Source of the DNA: Stentor coeruleus
Taxonomy: Eukaryota > Ciliophora > Heterotrichea > Heterotrichida > Stentoridae
DNA: 64,000 nucleotides
Direction: 5' to 3'
NCBI GenBank assembly: GCA_001970955.1
Contig: MPUH01000056.1
Span: forward strand, 1 to 64,000
Shown: positions 1 through 9,901 of the stretch, in pieces
How positions within the stretch are numbered: position 1 is the first letter of the stretch
How the letters are laid out: each line of letters starts with the position of its first letter
Translations under genes and position numbers: made by a program
The notes under the pieces: model-generated
Told to the model about the DNA's origin: nothing
Databases searched by the model: none
What the model saw: only the letters and a program-made list of their open reading frames with translations

Positions 1-19
1 CCTAACACCCTAACACCCT
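1..19 (+). repeat. Macronuclear telomere, (CCCTAACA)n
   Basis: The window opens with about 2.4 units of the 8-mer CCCTAACA, C-rich strand at the 5' end as expected for the left end of a linear chromosome. The array stops at CCCTG and unique AT-rich sequence follows. The same 8-mer phase recurs as isolated 14-mers inside the window. Seen directly; assignment to a heterotrich telomere is family knowledge plus the tiny introns found further in. Confidence 0.9.
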
Positions 20-1570
20 GTATAGATAACTAATTCAACAGATTTGATTAATGCAAAGGATAATAAGTTTATATCCTAAAAAAAATTATTAAAGTGTGCT
101 CACATAATTAAATAATTATTCAGTATCCATACTTTGATATGTAAATCTTAAAATATTAGCCTAAAGATTGTTTTTTATTTTTTAAAACAAAATTGTATTA
201 GATTATGCATAACCTTTATGCTTATTCAAATAATATTTGACTTTGGCATGTATTAATATAAAAATAGCAGACTTATAAATTATATGTAAAATGAAGTAAG
301 GAAGGTTATATATACACTAGAATAAGATTTACAGCATATTTTAAATAAGTTAATAGCTATCATATTGAAAAAAAAAATTACTTTGATGTGAGCATTTTAT
401 AGATTTTAGTAACTAATTAGCAGAAGCAATTTAAAAAAACTATTTCTCATAATTAAAAATATAATCTTTTGCATGAATAACTAGTCAAAAAACTGGTTAA
501 TCTAATGTTTATTTATCGCGACATTATTCAACACTTTTATTTCTGCTAGACATGAATTTACCAGTTTTTACTTGATGCCTGAAATTCCAGAAATCTATTT
601 CTAAATGACTTAGAAGCATGTCAGATAGCCATTATCCACTTCTCCTATTATAAAAGTATTATTTGAAATATAAAAATTAAATTATAATTAAAATTAAAAT
701 TAATGTAACTAAGAATAAAACTAAATAACGATATTTCAGTATGAGTCCAAATAGCATAACCTAATTTTTAATAATTCAAAGATACATTTTATGACTGAGA
801 ATTTTTGAATGTTTAATATGCTTCGTATTAAACAGCAAAAAGCCTCTAAAACATCATGAAAGTAATCCTATGCAAGACCTAAAAATAACTTAAACTCTGA
901 AAAGAACTCTAGTAATTCCTCACCCTAAGCCTGCGTACAAAAAAAAACTAAACACCCATAAGTGTGATGAATTTAGCATCAAAGGTGTAATAACAACAAC
1001 CCAATTGATTTCATAAGAGTAACCAATTTTCAATATTAAAATTACTATAACCGCAAGAGTTCAAAAATACAAATACACCAAAGTATAGTTTTTTGTGATT
1101 TTAATAAATTCATTTAATCAAACATATGATGCAGAGGATGCTAAAGGCAGCGTCATAATCAAAATAGACTGAAATGCTATTCTAACTTTTCAAAATCAAA
1201 ACAAATTAAACATAAAATCATTGATAGTAAATCATATTACTTATATAATATCTTTCAACAACAATAAATGGTTTAGCAATACCATAAGGTGATATTAAAT
1301 CAATTATTTTATTTTCAGATAAACGCAATCAAATTAAAATCTATCATAATTATTTGACATCTAAATACTATTTACTATAAATATTGCAAATGACAAGCAA
1401 AAATAAAAAGTTATAATATACCCAAAATAGAATTTGTAGTATGAGTCAAGGTGTGATTATTGATTTAAAGCATATCTAAATAAAAAGTATTATTTACACC
1501 AGGAGTTATATGATAAAAATATCAGAAATAGTTCTGAATTGGAGTTACTATCCTTAACATTTTTAAAAAA
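20..1570. other. Gene-free subtelomeric DNA
   Basis: No open frame of note on either strand, no tRNA-like fold and no clear tandem repeat. The stretch is AT-rich with scattered homopolymers. At 1.55 kb it is long compared with most spacers here. I see nothing that supports a gene. Confidence 0.6.
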
Positions 1571-2671
1571 ATGGAAATACGAACACGTAAACTTGCCCCT
1601 TCATACTCAAGGCAAGAATGGCGAAGTAGGCATACAAGTAATTCAGCGACTCACAAATATTCAAGAGAATATATATTAAAAAACTACCAAAATTTGGTTG
1701 AACCTTTGCTTAAATCAAAAGAAGATTTACAAGATGCTTTATTAGAAACCCCAAGTCCTCCACTTCTGACGGCTTTTTTTCCTTTTGCCCATAGTTTAGG
1801 AGATGATGTTAATAGTAGGAAGCATGTGCCAAGAGATAAAAAAGTTGAACAAATCCCTGAATGGTATGATGAAGAAGAGCCTAAAGAAATACTAAGTAAA
1901 TTGTCAGTTTCTATAGAAAGTACTGAGAAAATCCAAGTTATTGAAGAGCAACAAGATGATGTAAAACTTGTGCTCAATTGCAAACAAGTTAAGAATATAG
2001 ATGATGTTATTGATTTAGATAACAAAGATTTTGAAGAAAAATTCACAAAAATTGACTTGCAGGTTGAAGAAAAACTTAAAAAGACGGATTTTGATGAAGA
2101 TTATGTAGCTCCTGAATGGGATGAGCCTACAAAAGAAGAATTCACTTTTGAACCAATAAAAGTTGTAAGGCCACAAGCTCCCGCTTTTGATATTAATTTA
2201 CTTAAGTATCATTTTGCAGTTGGGAATCCTTTTGCCCAAACTTTGATTGAATATGGTGTGTTTTATGGGAGAAATATGCTGACTTATATACCAGGAACTA
2301 AGCCTTTTGAGAAAATTTGGTATTACAAAGACCTTGAAGACCAAGTTCATGGTCCATTCAGCACATTAGAAATGTTTAACTGGACTATTAGAGAATGTTT
2401 TCCCCCAGATTTACAAATTGCAGTTGGTTCCTCATTGTATTTTGTCCCAATGAACATATTCAACAGTATGCCACAATTATCTGAAGAATTTTCACTAAAA
2501 CAAAATGATAAAAACATGAAAACTTTAGAAGAAATAGAAAGCTATCAGTCGCAGTTGGTAGGAAAAACAAATTCTATGAAGTCAGAGAACAAAAAAAATG
2601 CGAAGACTAATGAAACAGCAACTTTCGAACTTAAAAATATACTAGGACTCGTTATAAAAAATAATAGATAA
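1571..2671 (+). CDS. GIGYF-like GYF-domain protein
   Basis: A 366-residue intronless protein with a GYF domain near residues 250-298: WYYKDLEDQVHGPFSTLEM matches the W-Y-x-D...GPF...M core, and a Trp follows, although the eponymous GYF triad itself reads ECF. GYF domains bind proline-rich ligands. Near the N-terminus, KYSREYILKNYQ (residues 29-40) fits the Y-x-R-E-x-[IM]-L-x-x-Y pattern by which GIGYF proteins bind the cap-binding protein 4EHP. The middle (about 100-190) is acidic and probably disordered. Together this suggests a translational repressor of the GIGYF class, shorter than animal GIGYF1/2. A ZNF598/Hel2 gene, a GIGYF partner in animals, lies at 39.6 kb. The GYF call is firm; the GIGYF orthology is inference. 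Confidence 0.75.
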   Translation: MEIRTRKLAPSYSRQEWRSRHTSNSATHKYSREYILKNYQNLVEPLLKSKEDLQDALLETPSPPLLTAFFPFAHSLGDDVNSRKHVPRDKKVEQIPEWYDEEEPKEILSKLSVSIESTEKIQVIEEQQDDVKLVLNCKQVKNIDDVIDLDNKDFEEKFTKIDLQVEEKLKKTDFDEDYVAPEWDEPTKEEFTFEPIKVVRPQAPAFDINLLKYHFAVGNPFAQTLIEYGVFYGRNMLTYIPGTKPFEKIWYYKDLEDQVHGPFSTLEMFNWTIRECFPPDLQIAVGSSLYFVPMNIFNSMPQLSEEFSLKQNDKNMKTLEEIESYQSQLVGKTNSMKSENKKNAKTNETATFELKNILGLVIKNNR

Positions 2672-2899
2672 TTTATCTTACACGTTTTATCTTAATAAAG
2701 ATTTTCATAAATGTTTGTAATAAATAGAAAGAAGAAGTAGTTGTTATTTGCTATAAGTTGGTTATGGGAAAGTTTTAGTAAGATAGCTATGATAATTTGA
2801 TAAGTTATTTAAAACAGGTGTTAATGGGTATAAAGGTAATGATAGAATAGCATATGAAAAACAAACTTGTGGCGATTACTTTTAATGACTTAAGTATCT

Positions 2900-3805
2900 G
2901 TTTAAGAGACCAAAACTACTCTTGGGCATTTAAGTACTTGTTAAAGGTGATAAGCTTCCAAATGAGTTAGCCACTATTACAGGGCACATTTGAATATTTG
3001 CTCAAAACTTTCACAGCAGAAGAACCATCCAAAAGCTAAAAGCGTGGACTGGGATCGATATCTTTGCTTAATAACGCTTATAGTGATCAGCCAAAGCATC
3101 TATTATTGCTGGTTATAGCTTATCAAAATCCTGATACTGAGTGTCAACTGATGGGACATTTGGAAGATGCTGAGGATTGCTTGAAAATTTGGCGTAAATT
3201 TAGCCTTGGTTTTCATGGGCCTGAATATAATTTAACTACTACCTCGAAAAGCACTTTGAATGCGTTATCAAGAAGAGGGAAGTCCTAATCATGACTACGT
3301 TGCTAAAGTCTGTTCACCAAAAATTAGGCTCCAAATTGTATGTGTAAATTCCAGGTCGACAAGTCAGGAAAGTAAAAAAAGCTTGCGTAAGCCTACTGCA
3401 TATGGCTACTACCCTGCAAAGCCAACAAAAAGAAATTTTTTTTCAAGAAAAACTTATCCATCAAGGAGCAAAATTCAAATAGTCTCAAAGGTAGAAATAC
3501 AGAAACATTTTGTCTCTAAGATTTTCAGTGATAAGGAGGTTTCAATCCTTACTGACAAGTCTTTTTCATCTTTGGCCTCAAGTTCTCGAAAAATCGATCT
3601 CGGCCAGCAGAAAGCTACAGAAAAATCTGCAGCGATAATAATTCAAAGTGTTTAAAGAGGTTTCAAAGCACGAAAGCGTTTTGAAGAAGAGAAGTTAAAC
3701 TGTAAACTAAAGCAAGCTGAACAAAAAGCTCGCCAGGCAGTAGAAGAGTACGAGAAACTGAAGCAAATAGCTGCAAAGCCAAAGGAAAAGTTTTCTGCAA
3801 AGTAA
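2900..3805 (+). pseudogene. Decayed IQ-motif gene
   Basis: Coding-like sequence continues through different frames here without any 15-16 nt GT-AG segment that could join them. One frame runs about 3049-3288, another about 3260-3805. The second holds a calmodulin-binding IQ motif, I-Q-S-V-x-R-G-F-K-A-R, in which x is an in-frame TAA at 3652-3654; the sequence after it (a basic, charged coiled-coil tail ending at TAA 3803-3805) still reads as protein. Upstream of 3049 further short coding-like patches carry stops. Because conserved genes in the window show a standard code, I read this as a host pseudogene. The tail of a larger IQ protein is the best guess for its origin. Confidence 0.55.
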
Positions 3806-3873
3806 TTGTGTTAATATTAGCATTACAGATATTTGCCTATACCATATAACATGAATCGTAATCACTGAGTTAA

Positions 3874-4857
3874 ATGGCTATAAATATGTTCAGGCATTTC
3901 TTAGGCCAACCAGTTGAGTGTGCGGGCCCAAGTGGTCAAGGCTCAGCAGGGGGTCATGATCTGAATTATTATTCAAAATGCATGCTAGGCGGTGTGATAG
4001 CATGTGGTTTAACACATACAGCAGTTTGTCCTTTAGATATAGTCAAATGCAACATGCAAGCTAACTATACAAAATATAAGAGCATGAAAAGCTCATATCA
4101 AGCTTTAGTTGCAGAAAGTGGTGGCTATAGTTGGATGAAACTTGGCTGGCTCCCAACTTTAATCGGGTATTCTTTACAAGGCTTTGCCAAGTTTGGCTTC
4201 TATGAAATCTTTAAGGATGTCTATGGTGGAGTTGTTGGCAATTTGTTTGGACAAGATAAAACTGTAACTTTCAGGTCAGTTATTTGGGCCTCAGCCTCAG
4301 CTTCAGCAGAATTCTTCGCTGATATGCTACTCTGTCCTTTTGAGGCTGTGAAAGTTAGAATCCAGACTAGTCCTAAAGGGACATTCCCAGAAACATTCGT
4401 CCCTGGCTGGAATAAAATCAAGTCAACTGAAGGAATGAATGGATTTTATAAGGGTATAGCCCCTCTATGGGGAAGACAAATCCCATATACTATCATGAAG
4501 TTTGTGGTCTTTGAAAAAGTTGTCGCAATCATCTTTGAAGACATTCTTAAATGTAAAAGAGACGATTGTAGCAAATCTTTCAACCTTCTTATGACTTTCT
4601 TATCAGGCTACATTGCAGGTGTTGTTTGTGCTGTTGTGTCTCACCCAGCAGATTCATTATTCACTGCTTATAACAAAAAGAAAACCGAAGGAGCCTTTAT
4701 GGAAGAAATCAAGAAAATCTATGCTGAAATGCCCCCTGGTGGACTTTGGAAGGGACTTGTAGCAAGAATTTTCATGATCGGAACATTAACTGGACTACAA
4801 TGGTGGATTTACGATAGCTGGAAGACTGCATGCGGATTGAAGCCAACTGGCTCATAA
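3874..4857 (+). CDS. Mitochondrial phosphate carrier (SLC25A3 type)
   Basis: A 327-residue mitochondrial carrier with the threefold repeat of the SLC25 family: signatures PLDIVKCNMQ, PFEAVKVRIQT and PADSLFTAY open the three repeats, about six membrane helices in all. The first repeat, with LTHTAVCPLDIVKCNMQ and the following GWLPTLIGYSLQGFAKFGFYE, is typical of the inorganic-phosphate carrier, which imports phosphate with a proton into the matrix to feed ATP synthesis. The length is normal for the family (about 300-360). No intron. The third signature is degenerate (PADSLF in place of Px[DE]xx[KR]), as is common in phosphate carriers. It starts 69 nt after the IQ relic. Confidence 0.92.
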   Translation: MAINMFRHFLGQPVECAGPSGQGSAGGHDLNYYSKCMLGGVIACGLTHTAVCPLDIVKCNMQANYTKYKSMKSSYQALVAESGGYSWMKLGWLPTLIGYSLQGFAKFGFYEIFKDVYGGVVGNLFGQDKTVTFRSVIWASASASAEFFADMLLCPFEAVKVRIQTSPKGTFPETFVPGWNKIKSTEGMNGFYKGIAPLWGRQIPYTIMKFVVFEKVVAIIFEDILKCKRDDCSKSFNLLMTFLSGYIAGVVCAVVSHPADSLFTAYNKKKTEGAFMEEIKKIYAEMPPGGLWKGLVARIFMIGTLTGLQWWIYDSWKTACGLKPTGS

Positions 4858-5010
4858 TTAGAATAGTAAAATAAAAAACTTGAAGAAAATGATTGGAAAA
4901 ACTCTAATTTAGAAGAAGTATAAATAAAAAAATATACATTTTAACATATATACGTTTTTCATCGGCGAACATAAAAAGCTGCAGAGTGAGGAATATTAGC
5001 CGTTATAAAT

Positions 5011-6396
5011 ATGTCTGAAGAAGATGCTTTGGAGGATAAGTCTCTTGTTGAACAAGAACCCAAAGAAATATCTCCATTTGATCAATACATTCTGAGTTGG
5101 AAAGATTTATCGAAAGCCCCAATAGATCTATGGCTTATTTATGCAAATAAATTTTTCAACTATCACACCTTTACAACTTTTGTATCTAGTTTGGCAATAT
5201 ACTTAAGTGATGTTAAGGAAGTATCTGACAATTCATTAAGTATAGTTTTCGGACTTATAGGACTTGGAGGGTTTACTTTTGGCTTACTTCTTGGGAATTT
5301 TGCTGATAGGCATGGAATCAAACTTTCTTTGATATTAGGAAATTTAATGCACACTTTGAAATATGTTTTGATATGTGTTAACCAAAATATCTACTTCCAA
5401 TTATTTGTCATAATATTCCTAGGGGCAATATCAGTGAGTCTTGCAAACCCAGCTCTAGAATCTGGAATTAAGCATTATACAGATACTAATTATAGGACTT
5501 TAGCAGTATCTTGTTATGGTTCTATTAGTTATCTTGCTTTTTTACTATCTGGTATTGCTATTGAGATTTTACTTGCTTTTGGCTCAAAAGATGAAGAATC
5601 ATTTAGACTACTTTTTATTTATTGTGCTGCGGTATCGCTAGTTGCTTTTATTTTAAGTTTTTTTGTAAGGGATTCAAATTATCAGTATATTTCTGAAAAC
5701 CAAAATGAAGTAGTTCATGTGGTAAAACATTCAGGATGGGAACACACTAGAGAAGTTCTTATTTTGAAAAATTTTTGGCGTTTTTTCATAGTAATCTGGA
5801 TGATTGTGATTATAAGAACAGTTTTTTACCATCAGTCTATTGTCCTTCCTTTGTATATGGATAGAGATTTAGGAGATGATACTCATTATGGGGCAATGAT
5901 TATTTTAAATCAGATTATCATTATCCTAACGATTCCTTTTTTTAGTTATACTATTTACTATATAGGTCCATATACAATGTTTGTTATTGTAGGACTAATT
6001 GCCGCTTTATCGCCTATGTTTTTTATGCTTGGAGCAAGTTATTCAACTATTATTATGTTTATTGTTATAACTTCAATTGGAGAAAGTTTGCTTGCTCCAA
6101 GGATTTTAGAATATACATATGAAGTTGCCCCAAAAGGAAAGGAATCAGTAGTTTTGGCGATTTCTTATTTGCCATTGATTTTTAGTATTATGTTTGCAGG
6201 AATTAGTGGGGGAATTTTACTTGATAACTTTTGCCCTGAGGATGGGGAAAAGAGTTGTTGGAAAGTTTGGGGAATTATTGCGATAATTACGGTTCCTGCT
6301 GTGCTGATACTTTTTATTTTTAGGAGGTCTTTGGAAAATCGCAAGTTCGAGTCACAGCCTTTTGTTTCTTGCAGCAAAGAATCACAGGAAGACTAA
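5011..6396 (+). CDS. Major facilitator superfamily transporter
   Basis: A 461-residue membrane protein with about 12 hydrophobic helices in two bundles and a charged loop near residues 230-245. The loop after helix 2 carries GNFADRHGIKLSLILG, the MFS motif-A pattern (G-x-x-x-D-R-x-G-x-[RK]). The N-terminus (about 35 residues) and C-terminus are hydrophilic and cytosolic by topology. Substrate cannot be read from the sequence; the family moves sugars, amino acids, peptides or drugs by proton symport or uniport. The leader TTATAAATATG has a TATAA word 3 nt before the ATG. Confidence 0.85.
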   Translation: MSEEDALEDKSLVEQEPKEISPFDQYILSWKDLSKAPIDLWLIYANKFFNYHTFTTFVSSLAIYLSDVKEVSDNSLSIVFGLIGLGGFTFGLLLGNFADRHGIKLSLILGNLMHTLKYVLICVNQNIYFQLFVIIFLGAISVSLANPALESGIKHYTDTNYRTLAVSCYGSISYLAFLLSGIAIEILLAFGSKDEESFRLLFIYCAAVSLVAFILSFFVRDSNYQYISENQNEVVHVVKHSGWEHTREVLILKNFWRFFIVIWMIVIIRTVFYHQSIVLPLYMDRDLGDDTHYGAMIILNQIIIILTIPFFSYTIYYIGPYTMFVIVGLIAALSPMFFMLGASYSTIIMFIVITSIGESLLAPRILEYTYEVAPKGKESVVLAISYLPLIFSIMFAGISGGILLDNFCPEDGEKSCWKVWGIIAIITVPAVLILFIFRRSLENRKFESQPFVSCSKESQED

Positions 6397-6660
6397 ATTA
6401 GATAATAAATACGCTTAAGAAAGATGCTATTTGTTTTGAAGATTTGAATGCTACTACGATTTTTTGTTGTGATTATTTATGAAATATTATAATTTTTTGG
6501 GTTAAATTTATGGTAATTGCGTAACTTTAAATAAAAACTAAAAAAAATAACTACACTTTGCATTGAAAATGAAAAAAATTACCCTAGCTAAGTTTAAAAA
6601 ATTGCCTCAATGTGCACATAATAGTAGGGTATTTAAAGAAAAACAAAAGAAATTATTCAG

Positions 6661-6732
6661 GTCGGTATCATCTAGTGGTTAGGATCTCACGTTGTGGCCG
6701 TGAAAACCTGGGCTCGACTCCCAGTACCGACA
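6661..6732 (+). tRNA. tRNA-His (anticodon GTG)
   Basis: A complete cloverleaf: acceptor GTCGGTA pairs perfectly with TACCGAC; D-arm ATCT/GGAT with loop AGTGGTTA; anticodon stem TCACG/CGTGA around loop TTGTGGC, giving anticodon GTG; 4-nt variable loop; T-arm CTGGG/CCCAG with loop CTCGACT. The discriminator is A (6732). No intron and no encoded CCA. The T-loop begins with C instead of the usual T at position 54, a small oddity. It stands alone between the MFS and peroxiredoxin genes. Confidence 0.95.
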
Positions 6733-6739
6733 TTTTTTT
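6733..6739 (+). terminator. Pol III terminator of tRNA-His
   Basis: Seven T residues directly after the discriminator base, the standard RNA polymerase III stop. Confidence 0.85.
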
Positions 6740-7015
6740 CTCTAACTTTTTATCATTCTTTTCACAACTTTTCTAGCCAAATTAATCTAATTACCAACCT
6801 TCCCTATCCTAAAATAATAAACATCAAATCACTAAAAATTATAAACTAAAAGTATCATATAATCCTAAAAAATCCTCATAAGATTCTAAAACATTTAAAC
6901 CTTTATCATAAATATCATTAATTATAATCATAAATCTCATAATCATACTGCAAATATTTAATCAAAACATAATATCCTAAAGAAATATTTATTTGTATTA
7001 CGCTTTAGATAAACA
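6740..7015. other. C-rich leader region of the peroxiredoxin-like gene
   Basis: No gene. The + strand is A/C-rich with many ATCCT and CATAA words, the composition seen upstream of most + strand genes here. Confidence 0.5.
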
Positions 7016-7717
7016 ATGGCATTATCTCAGGTTTCCCGTAGACTGACAAGGTTATTCAGGAAGGCCAGTAGTGCCAATCAGAGCACTCCACCAAATTTTG
7101 AAGATAGTTTGGATAATGAGATAATCCCTAAGCATATCTTAGACTCTTTAGAAAGCTATGGTTATCCTGAAAAAAAGGAAATAGAGCCTCGACCATTACT
7201 TCCCTCAGTTGATTTGAACATAATACAATACAACAAAAGCACTGGCTCATATGATAGCTTTGTGACAAAAAGTCCAGATTACTTTATGGAGCGCCGAGTT
7301 ATTTTTGTGGGAATTGTAGGAGCTTTTGTCCCAGAGTGCACTTGTGAAGTGGTTTATGAATGGGCTAGAGCCTCAGAAGTGCTTAAAGAGGATTTTTATA
7401 TAGATGAAATCACTGTAGTCTCAAAGAATGACCCATTTGTCATGTCACACTTTGCAAAGAAACTTGATTATCAGTCAAAACTTAACTTCCTTGCAGACTG
7501 GGATGGGAAATTTTTAGAAATCATGAAGTGTAACATGAGCCTTGGATTAGAACTTGGAGATAGAAATCATAGGTTTGTAGCTTATGCTCAATATGGAATA
7601 CTAAAAGTTGTTCATTTCAGTTCGTGGAACAAACTTTACTTCACAAAATCAATTCACCCTTGTTACATCTGGAGATATATGACTGATAAAAAAAGAAGAG
7701 CATACTATTTTTGCTAA
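7016..7717 (+). CDS. Peroxiredoxin-5-like protein with altered active site
   Basis: 233 residues. Residues about 93-205 align by eye with the Prx5/redoxin fold: VIFVGIVGAFVPECTCEVV corresponds to the Prx5 segment VPGAFTPGCS, followed by a DPF helix motif (NDPFVMSHF), FLADWDGKF and GDRNHRF with the conserved Arg (186). The peroxidatic Cys is kept (C108), but the catalytic Thr three residues before it is Val (V105) and the preceding Pro is Val. Peroxiredoxins reduce peroxides through this Cys and need the Thr to orient the substrate, so activity may be weak or changed. The first 25 residues are Arg/Ser-rich and amphipathic, like a mitochondrial presequence. The gene converges on the kinase at 7743 with 25 nt between stops. 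Confidence 0.72.
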   Translation: MALSQVSRRLTRLFRKASSANQSTPPNFEDSLDNEIIPKHILDSLESYGYPEKKEIEPRPLLPSVDLNIIQYNKSTGSYDSFVTKSPDYFMERRVIFVGIVGAFVPECTCEVVYEWARASEVLKEDFYIDEITVVSKNDPFVMSHFAKKLDYQSKLNFLADWDGKFLEIMKCNMSLGLELGDRNHRFVAYAQYGILKVVHFSSWNKLYFTKSIHPCYIWRYMTDKKRRAYYFC

Positions 7718-7742
7718 TTATTAAGTTTAGTAGTATATACAC

Positions 7743-8939
7743 TTACTTTCTTGGACGAGTAGAAACTCTTTTTCTTACTATGTTTGGAAGTTTAACTTTA
7801 GCTTCAGGTGTGAGGATGCTTCTTAAAGATAAAGACTTAGAAGCATATTCAGTAATATTATAAGATTTTGATTCTTCTAAAGGCTCGTTTTCTTTGACTT
7901 TATAAAGCACTGAAATAAGATTTAACAAAGACCATCGAGAAGATGGAACAACTTGAAGGGTATTCATTAAAATGAATTTCCAGTAAGGTTTGAAATAAGA
8001 AAGTTTTGAGATTTTACCTTTTATGATATTATCAACGATTTCTCTTCTGGAATTCCCATTAAAAGGTCTCTCACCTGTAAGTAAAAAGTAAATAATACAG
8101 CCTAGACTCCATATGTCTAGTTCTGGGCATGCAGATTGATTAGTTTCATTTATAACTTCTGGAGCTAAGTAATACAAAGAACCAGCACCGCTTTTTTCTC
8201 CACTATTTCCTATACTAAAAATCCCTGCAATACCAAAGTCCACAATGACTAATTGTGTTCTTGCTTTATCCTTAAACATAATATTTTCTGGCTTCAAGTC
8301 TCTATGGATAACTTTTGAATTGTGACAGTATCTCACAGCATCGCAAAGCTGTAAAGACAATGACACAACTTCATGTTCATTAAGACCACCTTGATCTCTG
8401 ACATACTTTTTAAGTTCCCCACCTTGACAATATTCCATAACAAAGCAAATTTGGCTTGAAATAGGGAAAACATCAATAAGTTTAACGATATTTGGATGGT
8501 TTAAGTCTCTAAGTAATTGGATCTCTTTATAAGCTCGGGATATAGATTCAGGTTTAAGAAGTCTATTGGTTTTTATGAACTTTATGGCTACAAAAATTTT
8601 TTTTATTCTGTGCCTGTAGAGCTTAACAGTACCAAAACCACCTTGGCCGAGGGTTTTTATTTTTTCATATAAAGCTAGGATTATATCAGGAGAAAAATCT
8701 TCTCCTAGAGAAAAAAATAGAGGCTCTTCAGGGTTTATATAGTCCATATCGTCTTCTGAAAGTACTTCACCTCGCGAATCATATAAAATACACTTGTTAC
8801 CTGAGTGAACTTTGAATTTTTCATTGCAAATTGATTTTAATACTGATAAGCTTATTTCCTTACAATAAGCAATTTTTATTTTTTTGCTTAGGTCACTGTT
8901 TAGATATATCACAATCGATATATTTTTTGATACTTCCAT
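7743..8939 (-). CDS. CAMK/AGC-like Ser/Thr kinase with N-terminal beta-grasp (DCX-like) domain
   Basis: 398 residues. Residues 5-82 form a ubiquitin- or doublecortin-like module (beta-rich, ending in FFSLGEDF). The kinase domain follows directly: glycine loop GQGGFGTV (98-105), Lys120 in VAIK, catalytic loop HRDLKPEN (D214), DFG (D234), APE in YLAPEV, and DIWSLGCIIYFLLTGERPF. All catalytic residues are present, so it should be active. The pattern is closest to CaMK-like kinases. DCX-like N-termini tie such kinases to microtubules, which is inference here. The short C-tail (about 60 residues) is basic at its end. A TATAA word lies 4 nt upstream of the ATG on the coding strand. Confidence 0.88.
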   Translation of the reverse strand: MEVSKNISIVIYLNSDLSKKIKIAYCKEISLSVLKSICNEKFKVHSGNKCILYDSRGEVLSEDDMDYINPEEPLFFSLGEDFSPDIILALYEKIKTLGQGGFGTVKLYRHRIKKIFVAIKFIKTNRLLKPESISRAYKEIQLLRDLNHPNIVKLIDVFPISSQICFVMEYCQGGELKKYVRDQGGLNEHEVVSLSLQLCDAVRYCHNSKVIHRDLKPENIMFKDKARTQLVIVDFGIAGIFSIGNSGEKSGAGSLYYLAPEVINETNQSACPELDIWSLGCIIYFLLTGERPFNGNSRREIVDNIIKGKISKLSYFKPYWKFILMNTLQVVPSSRWSLLNLISVLYKVKENEPLEESKSYNITEYASKSLSLRSILTPEAKVKLPNIVRKRVSTRPRK

Positions 8940-9404
8940 ATATTATAAATACAATTTGTTAGATTAAAGACTTTTTATTTGTATTAAATAATATGTAATA
9001 ATGTCAATGGTTATCTTGATATAAATTATTGATTTCAGCATTACAGAATATGCTAGAATTTAATTTAGCACTCTGATTATAATTATTTAGGATACAAATC
9101 ATTTAGATTGGGAATAAAATTATCAAGTCAGGCCTTTATAATAAATCTTAAAAACCTCATAGCAATCTAAAAGATATAAATTAATTATAATCTTTTAAGC
9201 ATTTATTTTTCAAACTGCTATATCCAAACTTTTCGTTCATAAAGACGATGTTAGAAAATGAACCTTTCTCTTAGGGTTAGTCTGTTTAACAATAAATATT
9301 TATATGCTTTTATAATTTTTCTCTATACAAAAAAGTGGCCATGATATTGCCCATAATCAGTTTTTATCTCTAGAACTAGATTCTTCATCTATAGAATACA
9401 TTTA

Positions 9405-9557
9405 TAATTCTAATAAGTGATTTTTATCAGATATTTTCATCATCATCCAGCTTATACATTTTAATCCTTGTAAGAAAGTTTTCTATATGTCATTAAAATG
9501 TTTTATACTCTTTTTCTTTTCAAAAATTACATAAATCATCTAAATTTTTTATAAACA
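9405..9557. repeat. Copy 1 of a 153-bp direct repeat
   Basis: Appears identical to 9607-9759 with an offset of 202 bp. Copy 1 ends exactly at the N (9558), after which 48 bp of different sequence lead into copy 2. This may be a scaffold join that kept both contig ends, or a real duplication with allelic difference. Confidence 0.8.
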
Positions 9558-9606
9558 NTAATATTAAATAAAAATAACTATTGCATTTGAATAGGATACT
9601 ATCTAT

Positions 9607-9759
9607 TAATTCTAATAAGTGATTTTTATCAGATATTTTCATCATCATCCAGCTTATACATTTTAATCCTTGTAAGAAAGTTTTCTATATGTCATTAAAA
9701 TGTTTTATACTCTTTTTCTTTTCAAAAATTACATAAATCATCTAAATTTTTTATAAACA
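9607..9759. repeat. Copy 2 of a 153-bp direct repeat
   Basis: Second copy; continues without a break into the region upstream of the RING gene's 3' end. See copy 1. Confidence 0.8.
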
Positions 9760-9901
9760 AAATATGATATCATAAATTCTATAAAACTTCCTAAACTAAT
9801 AAAATCCCAATATAAAATATATTCAATTACAATCTCACACACTTAATTAAAAAAAAAAAATAATATTCTTATAAACTTATCAATATACTAACTAAAACTA
9901 A

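Larger units (their letters stand above)
8940..9901. other. Spacer with a direct repeat and an assembly N
   Basis: No supported gene. A 153-bp segment at 9405-9557 recurs at 9607-9759 and an N stands at 9558. Some patches look weakly coding on the minus strand, but with several stops. Confidence 0.5.

Noticed and set aside
3652-3654. Reassigned TAA (glutamine) as in many ciliates
   Set aside because: All conserved genes terminate at TAA, TAG or TGA, and their only internal stops lie within 15-16 nt introns, so the code is standard; the IQ relic is better read as a pseudogene.
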